From assembly GCA_964442435.1 (NCBI GenBank), contig CAYTZG010000002.1, positions 1 to 64,000 on the forward strand: a stretch of DNA of 64,000 nt, read 5' to 3'. Shown in pieces: positions 1 through 9,475 of this stretch; positions within the stretch are counted from its first letter, which is position 1; each line of letters opens with the position of its first letter. The position numbers and the translations under genes were made by a program. The DNA is from CAMXAS01 sp964442435. Its GTDB lineage: Bacteria; Bacteroidota; Bacteroidia; Bacteroidales; P3. The notes under the pieces are model-generated. The model had not been told where the DNA came from. It worked only from the letters and a program-made list of their open reading frames with translations, and made no database searches.

Positions 1-16
1 GGGTCGCCCCTTTTTA

Positions 17-48
17 TTTGGCTATTCCTTGCCGGAGTGTTATTTTTG
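17..48 (+). promoter_or_regulatory. Bacteroidota-type promoter
   Basis: TTTG at 17-20 is followed, after exactly 20 nt, by TATTTTTG at 41-48, matching the -33/-7 consensus of the Bacteroidota primary sigma factor. It would start transcription near 53, so it rules out the ATG at 29 and supports the start at 68. Confidence 0.75.
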
Positions 49-67
49 CAGTCTAAAAGACAGATTT

Positions 68-1153
68 ATGAATAAGAGCCGTTTTGCCCGATCGTTTGTT
101 TTAGTGTTGATATATATAGTAATCAGCGGGGCCGCCGTAGGCCGTGCCGTCGCCAACGATACCGTTCGGCCGCAGTTCCGTTACGCCGTGGCTTTCCGCA
201 CGATGCTGGACAATTTGGAAGACTGTTGGGATTATATGCCCACCCGCACGATTGTCGGCACCACGTTGACGCCCATGGTCGGCGTGCAGTACGGCAACCA
301 TGCGTTGATGGGCGGCGTGTTCCTCTACACGCGCTATGGCTCCGGTCAGTTCTTGGATAAAGTCGATCCGCGGATTTACTACCAATATAAAGACGAGCGT
401 TTCATGGTGGCGGCTGGGCTTTTCTCGCGCGACCTCTTGAAGCCGAGCCGGTTGTTCCATTACACGACCTCATTCCGCACGTTCAACAATACGCTGCATG
501 GTTTCTTAGGGCAATATACGACCGAAACGGGTTATTTGGAAGGCTTGATAGACTGGTATCTGGCCGATGTGGGGCGGCGGCGCGACGGGGTTATCTTCCG
601 TGTGAGCGGCGCCAAGCGTTTCGGCGGCTTCTTTTTCGACGGGCAGTTTATGTACCACCACCGCGGCGACTGGGATTTGTTCCAGACCTGCAAGGTGTAT
701 GACCGCTTGCAATACGACTTCCGTGTGGGCTACGATTTCGCCGTGTTGCAGTCGGTTTTCAAGTCCATCTACCTTACGGCGGGCCTCGTGGGGGATGCCG
801 ACCAAAAGCGGGAGGGCGACGACTACGGCCTCAAGGTCGGCCTTGGCTTTGAAACGACCCTGAATCTGGATTGGAAGGGCCTTTACCTGCGCAATACGTT
901 CTATTACGGGCAGCCGCAGATGCAATACTATGGCGACTACGGCAGCGAACTCTATTTCGGCGACGCGTTCTACCGCTCGCCCTTATACGACCAGTTGGCC
1001 GTCGGCTATATCTATAAGTACCGCTGGGTGTCGGTGGGCGCGCACGTGTTGCTGTTCTTTACCGAATCCGCTACGGTCGCGAACCAGCAGCTGTTGTCGG
1101 TGTCGTTCGACATGGACGAACTCGTCCGCACCAAAAACCGCCGCAATCCGTAA
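68..1153 (+). CDS. Exported outer-membrane beta-barrel-like protein
   Basis: The protein (361 residues from the ATG at 68) starts with a basic N-terminus, a hydrophobic stretch and an Ala-Asn-Asp junction typical of a signal peptide. The rest alternates aromatic and small residues (many Tyr, Gly and Phe), as in outer-membrane beta-barrels, with repeated amphipathic strands such as GLYLRNTFYYG and YIYKYRWVSVGAHVL. I recognise no named family. The start at 68 is chosen because a strong promoter lies directly upstream; the in-frame ATG at 29 would be before the transcription start. It converges with the EF-G2 gene and is probably monocistronic. Confidence 0.7.
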   Translation: MNKSRFARSFVLVLIYIVISGAAVGRAVANDTVRPQFRYAVAFRTMLDNLEDCWDYMPTRTIVGTTLTPMVGVQYGNHALMGGVFLYTRYGSGQFLDKVDPRIYYQYKDERFMVAAGLFSRDLLKPSRLFHYTTSFRTFNNTLHGFLGQYTTETGYLEGLIDWYLADVGRRRDGVIFRVSGAKRFGGFFFDGQFMYHHRGDWDLFQTCKVYDRLQYDFRVGYDFAVLQSVFKSIYLTAGLVGDADQKREGDDYGLKVGLGFETTLNLDWKGLYLRNTFYYGQPQMQYYGDYGSELYFGDAFYRSPLYDQLAVGYIYKYRWVSVGAHVLLFFTESATVANQQLLSVSFDMDELVRTKNRRNP

Positions 1154-1187
1154 AAAATCAAAAGGGGCGCCCCGTTCGGACGCCCCC
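1152..1187 (-). terminator. Terminator of the EF-G2 gene
   Basis: A GGGGCG/CGCCCC stem (1164-1169 with 1181-1186) is followed on the minus strand by a T-rich run (TTTTGATTTTTT). It lies just after the EF-G2 stop and between the two convergent genes. Confidence 0.6.
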
Positions 1188-1208
1188 GCCTTGCTAAACC
1201 CATAAAAA

Positions 1209-3344
1209 TTATTCTTCGTCCTGAGCCGCCGAGGCTTCGTAGGCCTTGAGCAGTTCCGCCTGCAGGTCGGTGGGCACCGGCGCGTATTCGGCAAACTTCA
1301 TGCCGTAGGCGGCGCGGCCCGACGTAAGCGACGACAGCGTGGTGGCGTAGCGGTTCATTTCGGCCAGCGGCACCTTCGCCAAAATCGTCTGATAGGCGCC
1401 GTCGCTCTCCATGCCCATCACCATGGCGCGGCGACCCTGCAGGTCGGTCATCACGTCGCCCATGCGGTCGGTGGGCACGTTGACGTCCGTATCGTAAACC
1501 GGTTCCAGAATCTTGGGGCCGGCGTTCTTGAACGCTTCCTTGAACGCGTTGCGTCCCGCCAGCTTGAACGCCATTTCGTTGGAGTCCACGGGGTGCATCT
1601 TGCCGTCAAACACGTTGACCACGATGTCGCGCGCGTAGGAACCCGTCAGCGGGCCTTCTTCCATTTTCTCCATCACGCCTTTGAGGATGGCCGGCATAAA
1701 GCGGGCGTCGATGGCGCCGCCCACGATGCAGTTGTTGAATACGAGACGGCCGCCCCACGGCAAATCCACGGTCTCCGTGCCGCGGATGGGGTATTTGGTC
1801 TGCGGCGTCATGCCCTCCTCGTAGGGTTCGATATAGAGCGACACTTCGGCGAACTGGCCCGCGCCGCCCGATTGTTTCTTGTGGCGGTACATGGCTTCGG
1901 CCGTCTTCGTAATCGTCTCGCGGTAGGGAATCTTGGGCGTGATGAACTCGGTGGATATTTTGTATTGGTTGTCCAACAGCCATTTGGCGATGGAGATATG
2001 ATACTCGCCCTGGCCGCTCAACAGCAACTGTTTCAGCTCGCGCGAATATTCCACGCGCAGCGTCGGGTCGGCCTGGTGCATTTCGTTCAGGGCCGTGCCT
2101 AATTTCTCGTCTTCGGTTGCGTTCACCGCCTTGATGGCCGTCGTGAAAATCGGTTCGGGATAAACGATGTCCGCAAAGACCGTGCTTTCGGACGGGGCGG
2201 CCAGCGTCTGGTTGAATTTGGCGTCCTTGAGTTTCATCGTCAGCACGATGTCGCCGGCCATGGCCTTGTCCACCTTGACGCGGTTTTTGCCCACCGCCGT
2301 CATCAGCTGGGAAATGCGTTCCTTGTTGCCCGTACAGGTGTTGACGATGTCCATGCCCTCGGCTATCTCGCCGCTCATAACCTTTAGGAAGGCTATGTCG
2401 CCGATATGCGGTTCCTTGGCCGTCTTAAAGATGAAGGCCGTCATGGGCTTGGCCGGGTCGCAGGAGAACGTGCCGCCGTCTTTGGTCGTCAGGCCGCGGC
2501 CTTCGGTGGGCGGAATCACGTTGTAGCCGATAAATTCGAGCAGTCGCGCCACGCCTTTGTTCTGTTTGGCCGAAACGCACATCACGGGGAAGACGCTGCG
2601 GTTGCCCAGGCCTAATTTGATGCCGCGCCGCATTTCGTCTATCGTCAGGTCGTTGGTTTCAAAATATTTCTCCATCAGGTCGTCGGCCCCCTGCGCGGAG
2701 GCTTCCACCAGCAGTTTGTACATTTCATCGGCGCGCGGGCGTTCGCTTTCGGGAATGTCCGAGAGCACGGCCGGAGAGCCGTCTTTGGGGAACGTGATGA
2801 GTTTCTGCAACACCAAGTCCACCACGGCGTCGAACTGTGCGCCCGTGCCTACCGGATACTGTACCACCGTTACCTTGGGGCCGAAGCTTTCCTTAAGCTG
2901 ACGGATGGTGTCTTCAAAATTGGCTTTCTCGTGGTCGAGCTGGTTGACGGCGAACAGGATGGGCGTTTCCAGTTTGGCCGCGCGCCGCCAGATGATTTCG
3001 GTGCCCACTTCAATGCCGGAGGTGGCGTTTACGAGCACGACGCCCGCTTCCACCGCGTGCAGCGCCCCGATGGGCTCGCCGATAAAATCGGGCGTGCCGG
3101 GCGTATCGAGAATGTTGATTTTACGGTCGTTGAATTCGGCGTAAAGCAGGCTGGCCGTAACGGAAATCTGTTTTTCGGTTTCGATGTCACGGTAGTCGGA
3201 CGCGGTATTTTTGTCGTCTATGGTACCCATGCGGGAAATGGCTTTCCCCTCAAAGGCCATGGCCTCCGCCAGCGTGGTCTTGCCGCATTTGGCGCCGCCG
3301 AGCAGGGCGATGTTGCGAATGTCCTGAGTGTTGTAAATTTTCAT
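1209..3344 (-). CDS. Elongation factor G paralogue (EF-G2 type)
   Basis: This 711-residue translational GTPase has the full EF-G length and layout: an N-terminal G domain, then domains II-V, including the domain IV region around GGAGQFAEVSL. G1 is GGAKCGKTT (16-24), G3 is DTPGTPDF (80-87) and G4 is NQLD (134-137). Canonical EF-G has DTPGHVDF, where the His activates water for GTP hydrolysis; here that position is Thr84. G4 is also changed from NKxD. An EF-G2 paralogue lacking GTPase activity is known from gut Bacteroides, where it supports translocation under carbon limitation, so this is most likely that paralogue and not the housekeeping fusA. It has its own promoter at 3392-3423 and no operon partner. 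Confidence 0.88.
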   Translation of the reverse strand: MKIYNTQDIRNIALLGGAKCGKTTLAEAMAFEGKAISRMGTIDDKNTASDYRDIETEKQISVTASLLYAEFNDRKINILDTPGTPDFIGEPIGALHAVEAGVVLVNATSGIEVGTEIIWRRAAKLETPILFAVNQLDHEKANFEDTIRQLKESFGPKVTVVQYPVGTGAQFDAVVDLVLQKLITFPKDGSPAVLSDIPESERPRADEMYKLLVEASAQGADDLMEKYFETNDLTIDEMRRGIKLGLGNRSVFPVMCVSAKQNKGVARLLEFIGYNVIPPTEGRGLTTKDGGTFSCDPAKPMTAFIFKTAKEPHIGDIAFLKVMSGEIAEGMDIVNTCTGNKERISQLMTAVGKNRVKVDKAMAGDIVLTMKLKDAKFNQTLAAPSESTVFADIVYPEPIFTTAIKAVNATEDEKLGTALNEMHQADPTLRVEYSRELKQLLLSGQGEYHISIAKWLLDNQYKISTEFITPKIPYRETITKTAEAMYRHKKQSGGAGQFAEVSLYIEPYEEGMTPQTKYPIRGTETVDLPWGGRLVFNNCIVGGAIDARFMPAILKGVMEKMEEGPLTGSYARDIVVNVFDGKMHPVDSNEMAFKLAGRNAFKEAFKNAGPKILEPVYDTDVNVPTDRMGDVMTDLQGRRAMVMGMESDGAYQTILAKVPLAEMNRYATTLSSLTSGRAAYGMKFAEYAPVPTDLQAELLKAYEASAAQDEE

Positions 3345-3391
3345 AATGATATGATTTTTAGTCTATAATGTCGTTTTAAAACTCGGTCTTG

Positions 3392-3423
3392 TAAAGATAC
3401 GAAAAAGCGAGCGTAGAGCCAAA
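3392..3423 (-). promoter_or_regulatory. Promoter of the EF-G2 gene
   Basis: On the minus strand TTTG (3420-3423) is followed after 20 nt by TATCTTTA (3392-3399), one base off TAnnTTTG. It leaves a leader of about 40 nt before the ATG at 3344. Confidence 0.65.
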
Positions 3424-3542
3424 TAAATCGCTATTTATTTGGCTTTGCCGAGCCATAGTATCTTGGGCTTTAGCCAAAGATACGAAAAAAAACGATACGC
3501 GCCGAACGAAATAAACCGTCATTTGTTTTTCAGTCGCCTTGG

Positions 3543-3574
3543 TTTTCAAAAGAACCAAAAAAAATGTAAATTTG
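3543..3574 (+). promoter_or_regulatory. Promoter of the small membrane protein/mutL operon
   Basis: TAAATTTG at 3567-3574 matches the -7 element exactly. The -33 position, 20 nt upstream, reads TTTT instead of TTTG. The first downstream gene starts at 3620. Confidence 0.6.
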
Positions 3575-3619
3575 CAGATTGGGCATACGTGAAGTGCCCG
3601 ACCGATAAAACCGAGCGAT

Positions 3620-3904
3620 ATGGGGCTGTTTTTGCCGACCTTTTTCAAAACCCGTCCGAGACGGACATTTGAATACAAACCGCGTTACTACAACGAGGAG
3701 CGGGAACGTTTGGACCTGTTGAAACGGAAGTATGCGGCGGAGGGGGCGGAACCCGTCGGCAGCGAGCGGGCCGAGCGGGAGGCGCGTATGCGTCAGGAGT
3801 TCGAGACGCAGCGGCCGCGGCGCAACACCAAGGGGCTGTTGAGCCGGCGCGGGTTGCTTATCGCCATCGGTTTGGTCGTGGTCTTGTTGTTTTTCATCCT
3901 CTAA
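3620..3904 (+). CDS. Small single-pass membrane protein upstream of mutL
   Basis: This 94-residue protein has a highly charged, Arg/Glu-rich N-terminal two-thirds, probably helical, followed by one C-terminal transmembrane segment (about residues 76-94, GLLIAIGLVVVLLFFIL). It looks like a tail-anchored protein with its charged part in the cytoplasm. It sits 22 bp ahead of mutL behind a recognisable promoter, so it is likely the first gene of a mutL-rhomboid transcript. I do not recognise the family. It is real by its context, composition and codon use, but its function is open. Confidence 0.7.
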   Translation: MGLFLPTFFKTRPRRTFEYKPRYYNEERERLDLLKRKYAAEGAEPVGSERAEREARMRQEFETQRPRRNTKGLLSRRGLLIAIGLVVVLLFFIL

Positions 3905-3926
3905 TCCGTTTGACGTTCGTTATTCC

Positions 3927-5864
3927 ATGAGCCTGATACAGTTATTACCGGAACATGTGGCCAACCAGATTGCGGCGGGCGAAGTCGTCAACCGGCCGGC
4001 CTCCGCGGTCAAGGAACTGTTGGAAAACGCCGTGGACGCGGGGGCGGACGACATCCATCTGCTGGTGCGTGACGCCGGCAAGACGCTCATTCAGGTTATC
4101 GACAACGGTTGCGGTATGTCGGCCGAGGACGCCGAAAAGTGCTTCCTGCGTCATGCCACGTCCAAAATCCGGCAGGCCGACGACCTCTATACGCTCCACA
4201 CGATGGGGTTCCGCGGGGAGGCCTTGGCGTCGATAGCGGCCGTGGCCTGCGTGGAACTCAAAACCAAGCGGCCTAACGACGAAACGGGCTATATCGTGTG
4301 CATGGAGGGCGAGAAGCGGACGTCGGCGCAAGCCTGTGCCTGTCCCGACGGCACGCAAATCAGCGTCAAGAATATCTATTTCAATACGCCGGCGCGGCGG
4401 CAGTTCCTCAAATCCGATGAGGTGGAATACCGCTATATCGAGGAGGAGTTCGTGCGTGTGGCCATGGCGCATCCCGACATCAAATGGCAACTCACGCGCG
4501 ACGAAAAGCAGGTTTACCATTTGGAGCCGGGCTCGTTCCGGCAGCGCGTCGTGCAACTCATGGGGCGGGCGTTCGAGCAGCGGCTCGTGCGCGTGCATGA
4601 GGCTGCGGGCGACATCGACATAGACGGCTTCATCTGCACGCCCGAATACACGACCAAAAACCGCAGCAAACAGTATCTGTTCGTCAATACGCGCTATATC
4701 AAACATATCGGCCTCAGCCACGCCATCGAAACGGCTTACAAACAATTGGTGCCGGAAAAGAACTATCCGGCCTATTTCCTGCGGCTGACGGTCAAGCCCG
4801 AAACGATAGACGTCAACATCCATCCCACCAAGACCGAAATCCGTTTCAACGACGAGAAACTGATATACGGCGTATTGCTTTCGGTGGTCAAGCACGCGAT
4901 AGGCGTGACCCAACTCGCGCCGGCCTTGGATTTCGACAACGAGAACGACGTGGTGGTGCCCACGCGCAAGCCGTTGGGCTTTCCCGAACCGCCGCGGCTG
5001 AACCTCGACCCCAACTACGACCCGTTTGCCGTGGCCTACAAGCAGAGCGGCAAGCAACCGTCCTATGCGTCGGACGTGCGGCACGGCGATGCGTTGCAGG
5101 CGCAGTTGCAGTTCTACAAGGAGGCGTTCGCGCCCGAGGTGGCCGACGCCACCGAGGCGGCTTTGCCTAAGCAGGGGCGGCCCACGCAGTCCGAAATGGC
5201 CGTCAGCACAAACCGTATGTCCAAAATCAACGCCGAACCCAACGGGGTAGTGCCCGTGTCGGCGGAGGCTTTGGCGGCCGAATCCGATTTGAACAACAAA
5301 TTCCTGCAATTCGCTTCGGCCTATATCGTCACTACCGTCAAGTCGGGGCTTCTGTTTGTTGACCAGCAGGCGGCTTCCGAACGCATTATATACGAACGCT
5401 ACCTCAAAAACAAGCAGCCGCACGAGAACCCGGCGGGGCAACGGCTGTTGTTCCCTAAAACCATTCAGTTGTCGTCCTCCCAAAGCGATGTGCTCAAAGA
5501 CATCCGCGAGAAGTTGGCGGCTTGGGGCTGGGAAATCGAATGGGTGGGCGGCGGGTCGTTCATCGTCAACGCGGCGCCGGCTCAGACCAAGGATGAAGAA
5601 ATAGCCGCGCTTGTCGAAAACACGGTGGACGACTATATTAGCCGGATGATGACGGTTCACGGCCGGCAGGAAGACAATGTGGCGGTGGCCTTGGCGCGTC
5701 AGACGGCCGTTCGGCACGGGCAAATCCTGAGCCGGGCCGAGATGATGAGCCTGATAAACGACCTGTTCGCGTCCGAGTGTCCGCACCTGTCGCCGAGCGG
5801 TCGGCGTACCTATTGGATTATGCCAGAAACGGATGTGAAACAGGCTTTTAAAAACAGCAAATAA
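3927..5864 (+). CDS. mutL: DNA mismatch repair protein MutL
   Basis: MutL links mismatch recognition by MutS to strand incision and removal. The N-terminal GHKL ATPase is clear: ENAVDAGAD, DNGCGM and GFRGEAL appear in order within the first 110 residues. A variable linker runs to about residue 450, and a C-terminal dimerisation domain follows. The endonuclease motif of MutL proteins (DQHA, two residues, E, four residues, E) is present as DQQAASERIIYE from Asp479, with His changed to Gln. The last metal-binding motif (CPHGR type) reads SPSGR. Nicking activity is therefore uncertain. It overlaps nothing but ends two bases before the rhomboid gene. Confidence 0.97.
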   Translation: MSLIQLLPEHVANQIAAGEVVNRPASAVKELLENAVDAGADDIHLLVRDAGKTLIQVIDNGCGMSAEDAEKCFLRHATSKIRQADDLYTLHTMGFRGEALASIAAVACVELKTKRPNDETGYIVCMEGEKRTSAQACACPDGTQISVKNIYFNTPARRQFLKSDEVEYRYIEEEFVRVAMAHPDIKWQLTRDEKQVYHLEPGSFRQRVVQLMGRAFEQRLVRVHEAAGDIDIDGFICTPEYTTKNRSKQYLFVNTRYIKHIGLSHAIETAYKQLVPEKNYPAYFLRLTVKPETIDVNIHPTKTEIRFNDEKLIYGVLLSVVKHAIGVTQLAPALDFDNENDVVVPTRKPLGFPEPPRLNLDPNYDPFAVAYKQSGKQPSYASDVRHGDALQAQLQFYKEAFAPEVADATEAALPKQGRPTQSEMAVSTNRMSKINAEPNGVVPVSAEALAAESDLNNKFLQFASAYIVTTVKSGLLFVDQQAASERIIYERYLKNKQPHENPAGQRLLFPKTIQLSSSQSDVLKDIREKLAAWGWEIEWVGGGSFIVNAAPAQTKDEEIAALVENTVDDYISRMMTVHGRQEDNVAVALARQTAVRHGQILSRAEMMSLINDLFASECPHLSPSGRRTYWIMPETDVKQAFKNSK

Positions 5865-5866
5865 CG

Positions 5867-6556
5867 ATGGAGACCTATAGCGAGAACTACCGCGTGCGGG
5901 GCTTTCAGTTCCTGCCGCCCGTCATCAAAAACCTTTTGATTATCAACGTGCTGTTCTATATGGCCGACCTCACGTTCGGGCTGTACGGCCTCGATTTGAG
6001 CCGCTATTTGGGTTTGCATTACGTGTCGGCCACCGATTTCCATTGGTGGCAGTACGTCACGTATATGTTCATGCACGGCAATTTCTCGCACCTGTTCTTC
6101 AACATGTTCGCGCTGTGGATGTTCGGCTATGCGTTGGAAAACCTGTGGGGCGGACGGCGCTTTCTGCTCTATTACATGGTGACGGGCATCGGCGCGGGGC
6201 TTATGCAGACGCTGGTCGTGGGGCTGAACGTCTATTTCAACTATGTGCCGAATTATCCGGCCTATGCCGTGGCGCAATACGTCAACCAAATCGTCACGAT
6301 AGGGGCGTCGGGCGCCGTGTTCGGCATCCTGCTCGCGTTCGGGATGTGTTTTCCCAACCTGCCGATTTACCTGTATTTCCTGTTCCCGATACGGGCCAAA
6401 TGGTTCGTTATTATATACGGATTGTTGGAACTTTTCGCCGGCATTGGCGGCACGGCCGACGGGGTGGCGCATTTCGCGCACCTGGGCGGTATGCTGTTCG
6501 GTATCGGCTTGATTTTATATTGGCGGAAGCACGGAAGCCGGATACACGGTCGGTAG
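5867..6556 (+). CDS. Rhomboid family intramembrane serine protease
   Basis: Rhomboids cut transmembrane segments inside the inner membrane. The 229-residue protein has about six hydrophobic helices and all hallmarks of the family: HLFFN in the second helix, GASG with nucleophile Ser148, and AHLGG with catalytic His205 near the C-terminus. It starts two bases after the mutL stop, so it is probably translated from the same mRNA. The substrate cannot be inferred. A glycine- and aromatic-rich loop between helices 1 and 2 is typical of the family. Confidence 0.93.
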   Translation: METYSENYRVRGFQFLPPVIKNLLIINVLFYMADLTFGLYGLDLSRYLGLHYVSATDFHWWQYVTYMFMHGNFSHLFFNMFALWMFGYALENLWGGRRFLLYYMVTGIGAGLMQTLVVGLNVYFNYVPNYPAYAVAQYVNQIVTIGASGAVFGILLAFGMCFPNLPIYLYFLFPIRAKWFVIIYGLLELFAGIGGTADGVAHFAHLGGMLFGIGLILYWRKHGSRIHGR

Positions 6557-6601
6557 TGCGCCGCGCATGGCATAAGAAAAAAGACAAAAACTTTATACAA
6601 T

Positions 6602-9472
6602 ATGTTGAGCAACAATTTTGCCTGTCGTCACAACGGGCCTAACGCCGAAGAAACGGCGAAAATGCTGAAAACCATAGGCGTCTCGTCTATGGATGAATTG
6701 ATTGACAAGACGGTGCCGGCCGCCATCCGTCTCAAACAACCGCTGAATCTGCCGGCGGGCATGAACGAGTACGAATATCTGAACCACCTGCGGACGTTGG
6801 GTCAGAAGAACAAGGCCTACAAGACCTATATCGGCCAGGGCTACTACAACTGCATCACGCCGGCCGTCATCCAACGCAACATTTTGGAGAATCCGGGTTG
6901 GTACACGTCCTATACGCCGTATCAGGCCGAGATTTCGCAAGGCCGTTTGGAAGCCTTGATGGTGTTTCAGACGATGATTGCCGATTTGACGGGTATGCCG
7001 CTTACCAACGCTTCGCTGTTGGACGAGGCCACGGCGGCCGCGGAAGCCATGATGATGTTCTTCAACGCGCGCAGCCGTGAACAGCAGAAGGCCGACGCGC
7101 GCACGTTCTTCGTTTCCGAACGCCTTTACCCGCAGACGATAGACGTTATCAAGACGCGGGCCGAATGGTTGGGCATCAAGCTCACCATCGGCAAGGAAGA
7201 GGAGCTGGCCTTTACGCCCGACATCTACGGCGCCATCGTACAGCATATCGACCGCCGCGGCGAGGCGCGTGATTACGAAGCCTTCATCGCCAAGGCGCAC
7301 GAACATAACTGCCTCGTGGCCGTGGCCACCGACCTGCTCGCGTTGACGATGCTGAAGGAACCGGGCGTATGGGGCGCCGACTGCGTGTTGGGCAGCAACC
7401 AGCGTTTCGGTCTGCCGATGGGCTTCGGCGGTCCGTCGGCCGCTTTCTTCGCCACCAAAGACGACTTCAAGCGTCAGATTCCGGGCCGTATCATCGGTCT
7501 TACCGTCGATGCGCAGGGCAACAAGGCCTTCCGTTTGGCCTTGCAGACGCGTGAACAGCATATCAAACGCGACAAGGCTACGTCCAATATCTGTACGGCG
7601 CAGGCCTTGATGGCCACGATGTCGGCCATGTACGCGGTATGGCACGGCCCCTGCGGCCTGAAAGCCATTGCCGAAGACGTGCATCAGCTGGCGGCTTATC
7701 TGGCCGTGGGCGCGGCGGCGTTCGGCTATACGCAGGAAAACAAGGCGTATTTCGACACGCTTTACCTCGCTTTGCCGGCCGGCGTGGCGATGGACGGTCT
7801 GCGTAAGGCGGCTTTGGCGGCTGAAATCAACTTCTTCTATGCGGACGCCACCCATATCGGCATCAGCTTGGACGAAACGACGGCCATGGCCGATGTGGAA
7901 GCGATTTTGAACGTGCTGGCCACGGCGGCCGGCAAGACCTATGCGGCCGGTGCGGTTAAGGCCGACGCCGCCGCGCAGGAAGCGCAACGCGCCATTCCCG
8001 CCGCCATGCAGCGTAAGAGCGCTTACCTGCAACACCCGGTATTCCACCGCTATCATTCCGAAACGGACATGATGCGTTATCTCAAGAAACTGGAAGAAAA
8101 AGACCTTTCGCTCAACCGCGCCATGATTCCGCTCGGCTCCTGCACGATGAAGCTGAACGCCGCGGCCGAGATGATGTGCCTCAGTATGCCTGAGTTCGCC
8201 GGCCTGCACCCGTTCGTGCCCGCCGACCAGGCCGCCGGTACGTTGGAAATGATTCGCAATCTGGAAAAGGATCTCTGCGAAATCACGGGCTTCGCGCGTC
8301 TTTCGTTCCAACCCAACTCGGGTGCGGCGGGCGAATACGCCGGTCTGTCGGTTATCCGCACCTATCAAAAAGCCAACGGCGAAGGTCACCGCAACATCTG
8401 TCTGATTCCGGCTTCGGCCCACGGCACCAACCCCGCTTCGGCGGCCATGGCCGGCCTCAAGGTGGTGGTGGTCAAGTCCACGGCCGAGGGCGAGATTGAC
8501 GTTGAAGACCTTAAGGCCAAGGTGGCGGAACACGGTCAGAACGTGGCCTGCCTCATGATTACCTATCCCTCCACGCACGGCGTGTTCGAGGAAGCGATTT
8601 TGGACATCATCAAGATTGTACACAGCTGCGGTGCGCAGGTATATATGGATGGCGCAAACATGAACGCCCAGGTGGGTTTAACCTCGCCGGGCACGATGGG
8701 CGCCGACGTATGCCACTTGAACCTGCACAAGACGTTCGCGATGCCCCACGGCGGTGGCGGCCCCGGCGTTGGCCCGATCGGTGTGGCCAAGCACCTGGCG
8801 CCCTATCTGCCGTCGCATACGGTGGTCAACGTGCTGGACGGCGAGCCCAAGCGCGGTGCGGTGGCGGCTTCGCCCTACGGTAGCGCGTTCATCCTGCCCA
8901 TTACCTACGGCTATGTCCGTATGTTGGGCGGCGAAGGCCTGAAGGCGGCTACCGAATACGCTATCTTGAACGCCAACTACCTTAAAGCGCGTCTGAAAGA
9001 CCACTATAAGATTTTCTATGTCGGCAAGCAGGGGATGTGCGCGCACGAAATGATTCTGGATTGCAACGCGTTCAGCATGAGTGCCGACGTACAGGTGGGC
9101 GATATCGCCAAGCGTCTGATGGACTACGGTTTCCATGCGCCTACCGTGGCCTTCCCGGTACACGGCACGTTGATGGTGGAACCCACCGAGAGCGAACCGC
9201 TAGCCGAACTGGATCGGCTCGTGGACGCTTTCGTGGCCATTCGCAAGGAAATCGCCGACATCGAGAGCGGCAAGGCCGACAAGGCGAACAACTTGATTAA
9301 GAATGCGCCGCATACGGTGTATGTGGTGGCGGCCGACACGTGGGACCGTCCCTATACGCGTAAGGAAGCCGCGTTCCCGCTCCCGCACGAAGACAAGTAT
9401 TGGCCTTCCTGCGGCAAGGTGGACGATGCGTTCGGCGACCGGAATCTGTGTTGCACGCTTAAAGCCGAATAA
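6602..9472 (+). CDS. gcvP: Glycine dehydrogenase (decarboxylating), P-protein
   Basis: The P-protein of the glycine cleavage system decarboxylates glycine with pyridoxal phosphate and passes the aminomethyl group to the H-protein lipoyl arm. At 956 residues it is the fused, single-chain form. It starts with the typical phrase FACRHNGPN. The PLP lysine is Lys710 in NLHKTFAMPHGGGGPG, next to the glycine-rich loop. No gcvT or gcvH is present in the window. The 45 bp upstream contain no glycine riboswitch and no clear TAnnTTTG box, so it may be read from the mutL-rhomboid transcript or from a weak promoter. Confidence 0.98.
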   Translation: MLSNNFACRHNGPNAEETAKMLKTIGVSSMDELIDKTVPAAIRLKQPLNLPAGMNEYEYLNHLRTLGQKNKAYKTYIGQGYYNCITPAVIQRNILENPGWYTSYTPYQAEISQGRLEALMVFQTMIADLTGMPLTNASLLDEATAAAEAMMMFFNARSREQQKADARTFFVSERLYPQTIDVIKTRAEWLGIKLTIGKEEELAFTPDIYGAIVQHIDRRGEARDYEAFIAKAHEHNCLVAVATDLLALTMLKEPGVWGADCVLGSNQRFGLPMGFGGPSAAFFATKDDFKRQIPGRIIGLTVDAQGNKAFRLALQTREQHIKRDKATSNICTAQALMATMSAMYAVWHGPCGLKAIAEDVHQLAAYLAVGAAAFGYTQENKAYFDTLYLALPAGVAMDGLRKAALAAEINFFYADATHIGISLDETTAMADVEAILNVLATAAGKTYAAGAVKADAAAQEAQRAIPAAMQRKSAYLQHPVFHRYHSETDMMRYLKKLEEKDLSLNRAMIPLGSCTMKLNAAAEMMCLSMPEFAGLHPFVPADQAAGTLEMIRNLEKDLCEITGFARLSFQPNSGAAGEYAGLSVIRTYQKANGEGHRNICLIPASAHGTNPASAAMAGLKVVVVKSTAEGEIDVEDLKAKVAEHGQNVACLMITYPSTHGVFEEAILDIIKIVHSCGAQVYMDGANMNAQVGLTSPGTMGADVCHLNLHKTFAMPHGGGGPGVGPIGVAKHLAPYLPSHTVVNVLDGEPKRGAVAASPYGSAFILPITYGYVRMLGGEGLKAATEYAILNANYLKARLKDHYKIFYVGKQGMCAHEMILDCNAFSMSADVQVGDIAKRLMDYGFHAPTVAFPVHGTLMVEPTESEPLAELDRLVDAFVAIRKEIADIESGKADKANNLIKNAPHTVYVVAADTWDRPYTRKEAAFPLPHEDKYWPSCGKVDDAFGDRNLCCTLKAE

Positions 9473-9475
9473 GCC

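Noticed and set aside
29..67. Upstream start of the first outer-membrane protein
   Set aside because: The promoter at 17-48 would start transcription near 53, after this ATG, and the signal peptide begins at 68.
6557..6601. Glycine riboswitch ahead of gcvP
   Set aside because: Only 45 bp are available and no riboswitch-like structure is present.
6593..8623. Long minus-strand frame of 676 codons opposite gcvP
   Set aside because: It is a GC-bias shadow of a certain gene: His/Arg/Gly-rich, no domain, no promoter.
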